In this document: piece after piece, positions 6,408 through 6,655 of the stretch | Position numbering within the stretch: the stretch's first letter is position 1 | Layout of the letters: every line of letters begins with the position of its first letter | Assembly: GCA_043782755.1 (NCBI GenBank) | Contig: JAYWAC010000069.1 | Coordinates: 1-6,655 of the forward strand | Reading direction: 5' to 3' | Source: JADJYF01 sp043782755 | Lineage (GTDB): Bacteria; Pseudomonadota; Gammaproteobacteria; Ga0077536 | DNA: 6,655 bases | Position numbers and translations under genes: made by a program | Notes under the pieces: generated by a model | Told to the model about the DNA's origin: nothing | What the model saw: the letters and a program-made list of their open reading frames with translations, nothing else | The model's database searches: none

Positions 6408-6655
6408 GAGACCAATTCATCGCGCAGCGTTGGAACACGCTGCACACCCACGATTCTATCAACATAGGCGACCAGATCGCCGATGGTCACAATCTTGTCA
6501 CGCCACGAAGCGGGCTCAGACGGAATTGCGATCTTGAATGCATCTTCGACGGCAAACAGGATCTCGATCATCGATAGTGAATCAATGTCCAGCACATCGA
6601 GTTTGGCATCCAGCGACGCCGATGCCGGATCGATGCCTAAGTTGTCTCTTAAGAT
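6404..6655 (-). CDS. acyl carrier protein, C-terminal 83 residues (5' end outside window)
   Basis: Small carrier that holds growing acyl chains on a 4'-phosphopantetheine arm. The frame is open to the right edge, so the start is missing, probably by only about 5-12 residues judging from normal ACP length. The attachment motif is DIDSLSMIEI, with the phosphopantetheine Ser encoded at 6578-6580. It is followed by the acidic recognition helix (FAVEDAFKIAIPSE) and a last helix (TIGDLVAYVDRIVG). The visible N-terminal part (ILRDNLGIDPASASLDAKL) fits helix I and loop I. A GTG at 6595 is an internal Val codon, not the start. The protein overlaps the ketosynthase by a GTGA junction, so the two are presumed substrate carrier and enzyme. 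Sequence around the Ser (LDIDSLS rather than the LGADSLD of primary-metabolism AcpP) and the context suggest a specialised ACP. Further operon genes probably lie to the right. Confidence 0.92.
   Translation of the reverse strand: MLRDNLGIDPASASLDAKLDVLDIDSLSMIEILFAVEDAFKIAIPSEPASWRDKIVTIGDLVAYVDRIVGVQRVPTLRDELVS

Overview
The window looks like chromosomal DNA of a fairly GC-rich Gram-negative bacterium, probably a proteobacterium of a Burkholderiales- or Xanthomonadales-like type. This rests on the GC-rich codon use, a long HPII/KatE-type catalase and a 14-helix DHA2 efflux pump. The lineage is an inference; nothing here (no rRNA, no tRNA) fixes it.

Layout from left to right. (1) Positions 3-242, plus strand: the C-terminal end of an alpha/beta hydrolase, cut by the left edge. 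(2) Positions 337-2706, plus strand: a complete 789-residue large-subunit (clade 2, KatE/HPII-like) catalase with an unusually long low-complexity N-terminus and a C-terminal DJ-1/PfpI-like domain. (3) Positions 2707-3311: about 600 bases with no convincing gene, holding a few short inverted repeats. (4) Positions 3312-4847, minus strand: a DHA2-family (EmrB/QacA-like) drug or metabolite exporter, convergent with the catalase. (5) Positions 4848-5150: about 300 bases of non-coding leader or spacer. (6) Positions 5151-6407, minus strand: a FabF/NodE-like beta-ketoacyl-ACP synthase with intact Cys-His-His catalytic residues. (7) Positions 6404-6655, minus strand: the C-terminal 83 residues of an acyl carrier protein whose stop codon overlaps the synthase start (GTGA); it runs off the right edge.

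How the genes fit together: the ACP and the ketosynthase are almost certainly co-translated partners and probably the end of a larger, specialised acyl-chain (lipid or polyketide-like) operon lying to the right. The exporter lies downstream on the same strand, but the 303-base gap allows it to be a separate transcript. The catalase is an independent peroxide-defence gene. I found no clear evidence of a wholly new system. The ACP-ketosynthase pair and its unseen upstream neighbours are the part most worth following.
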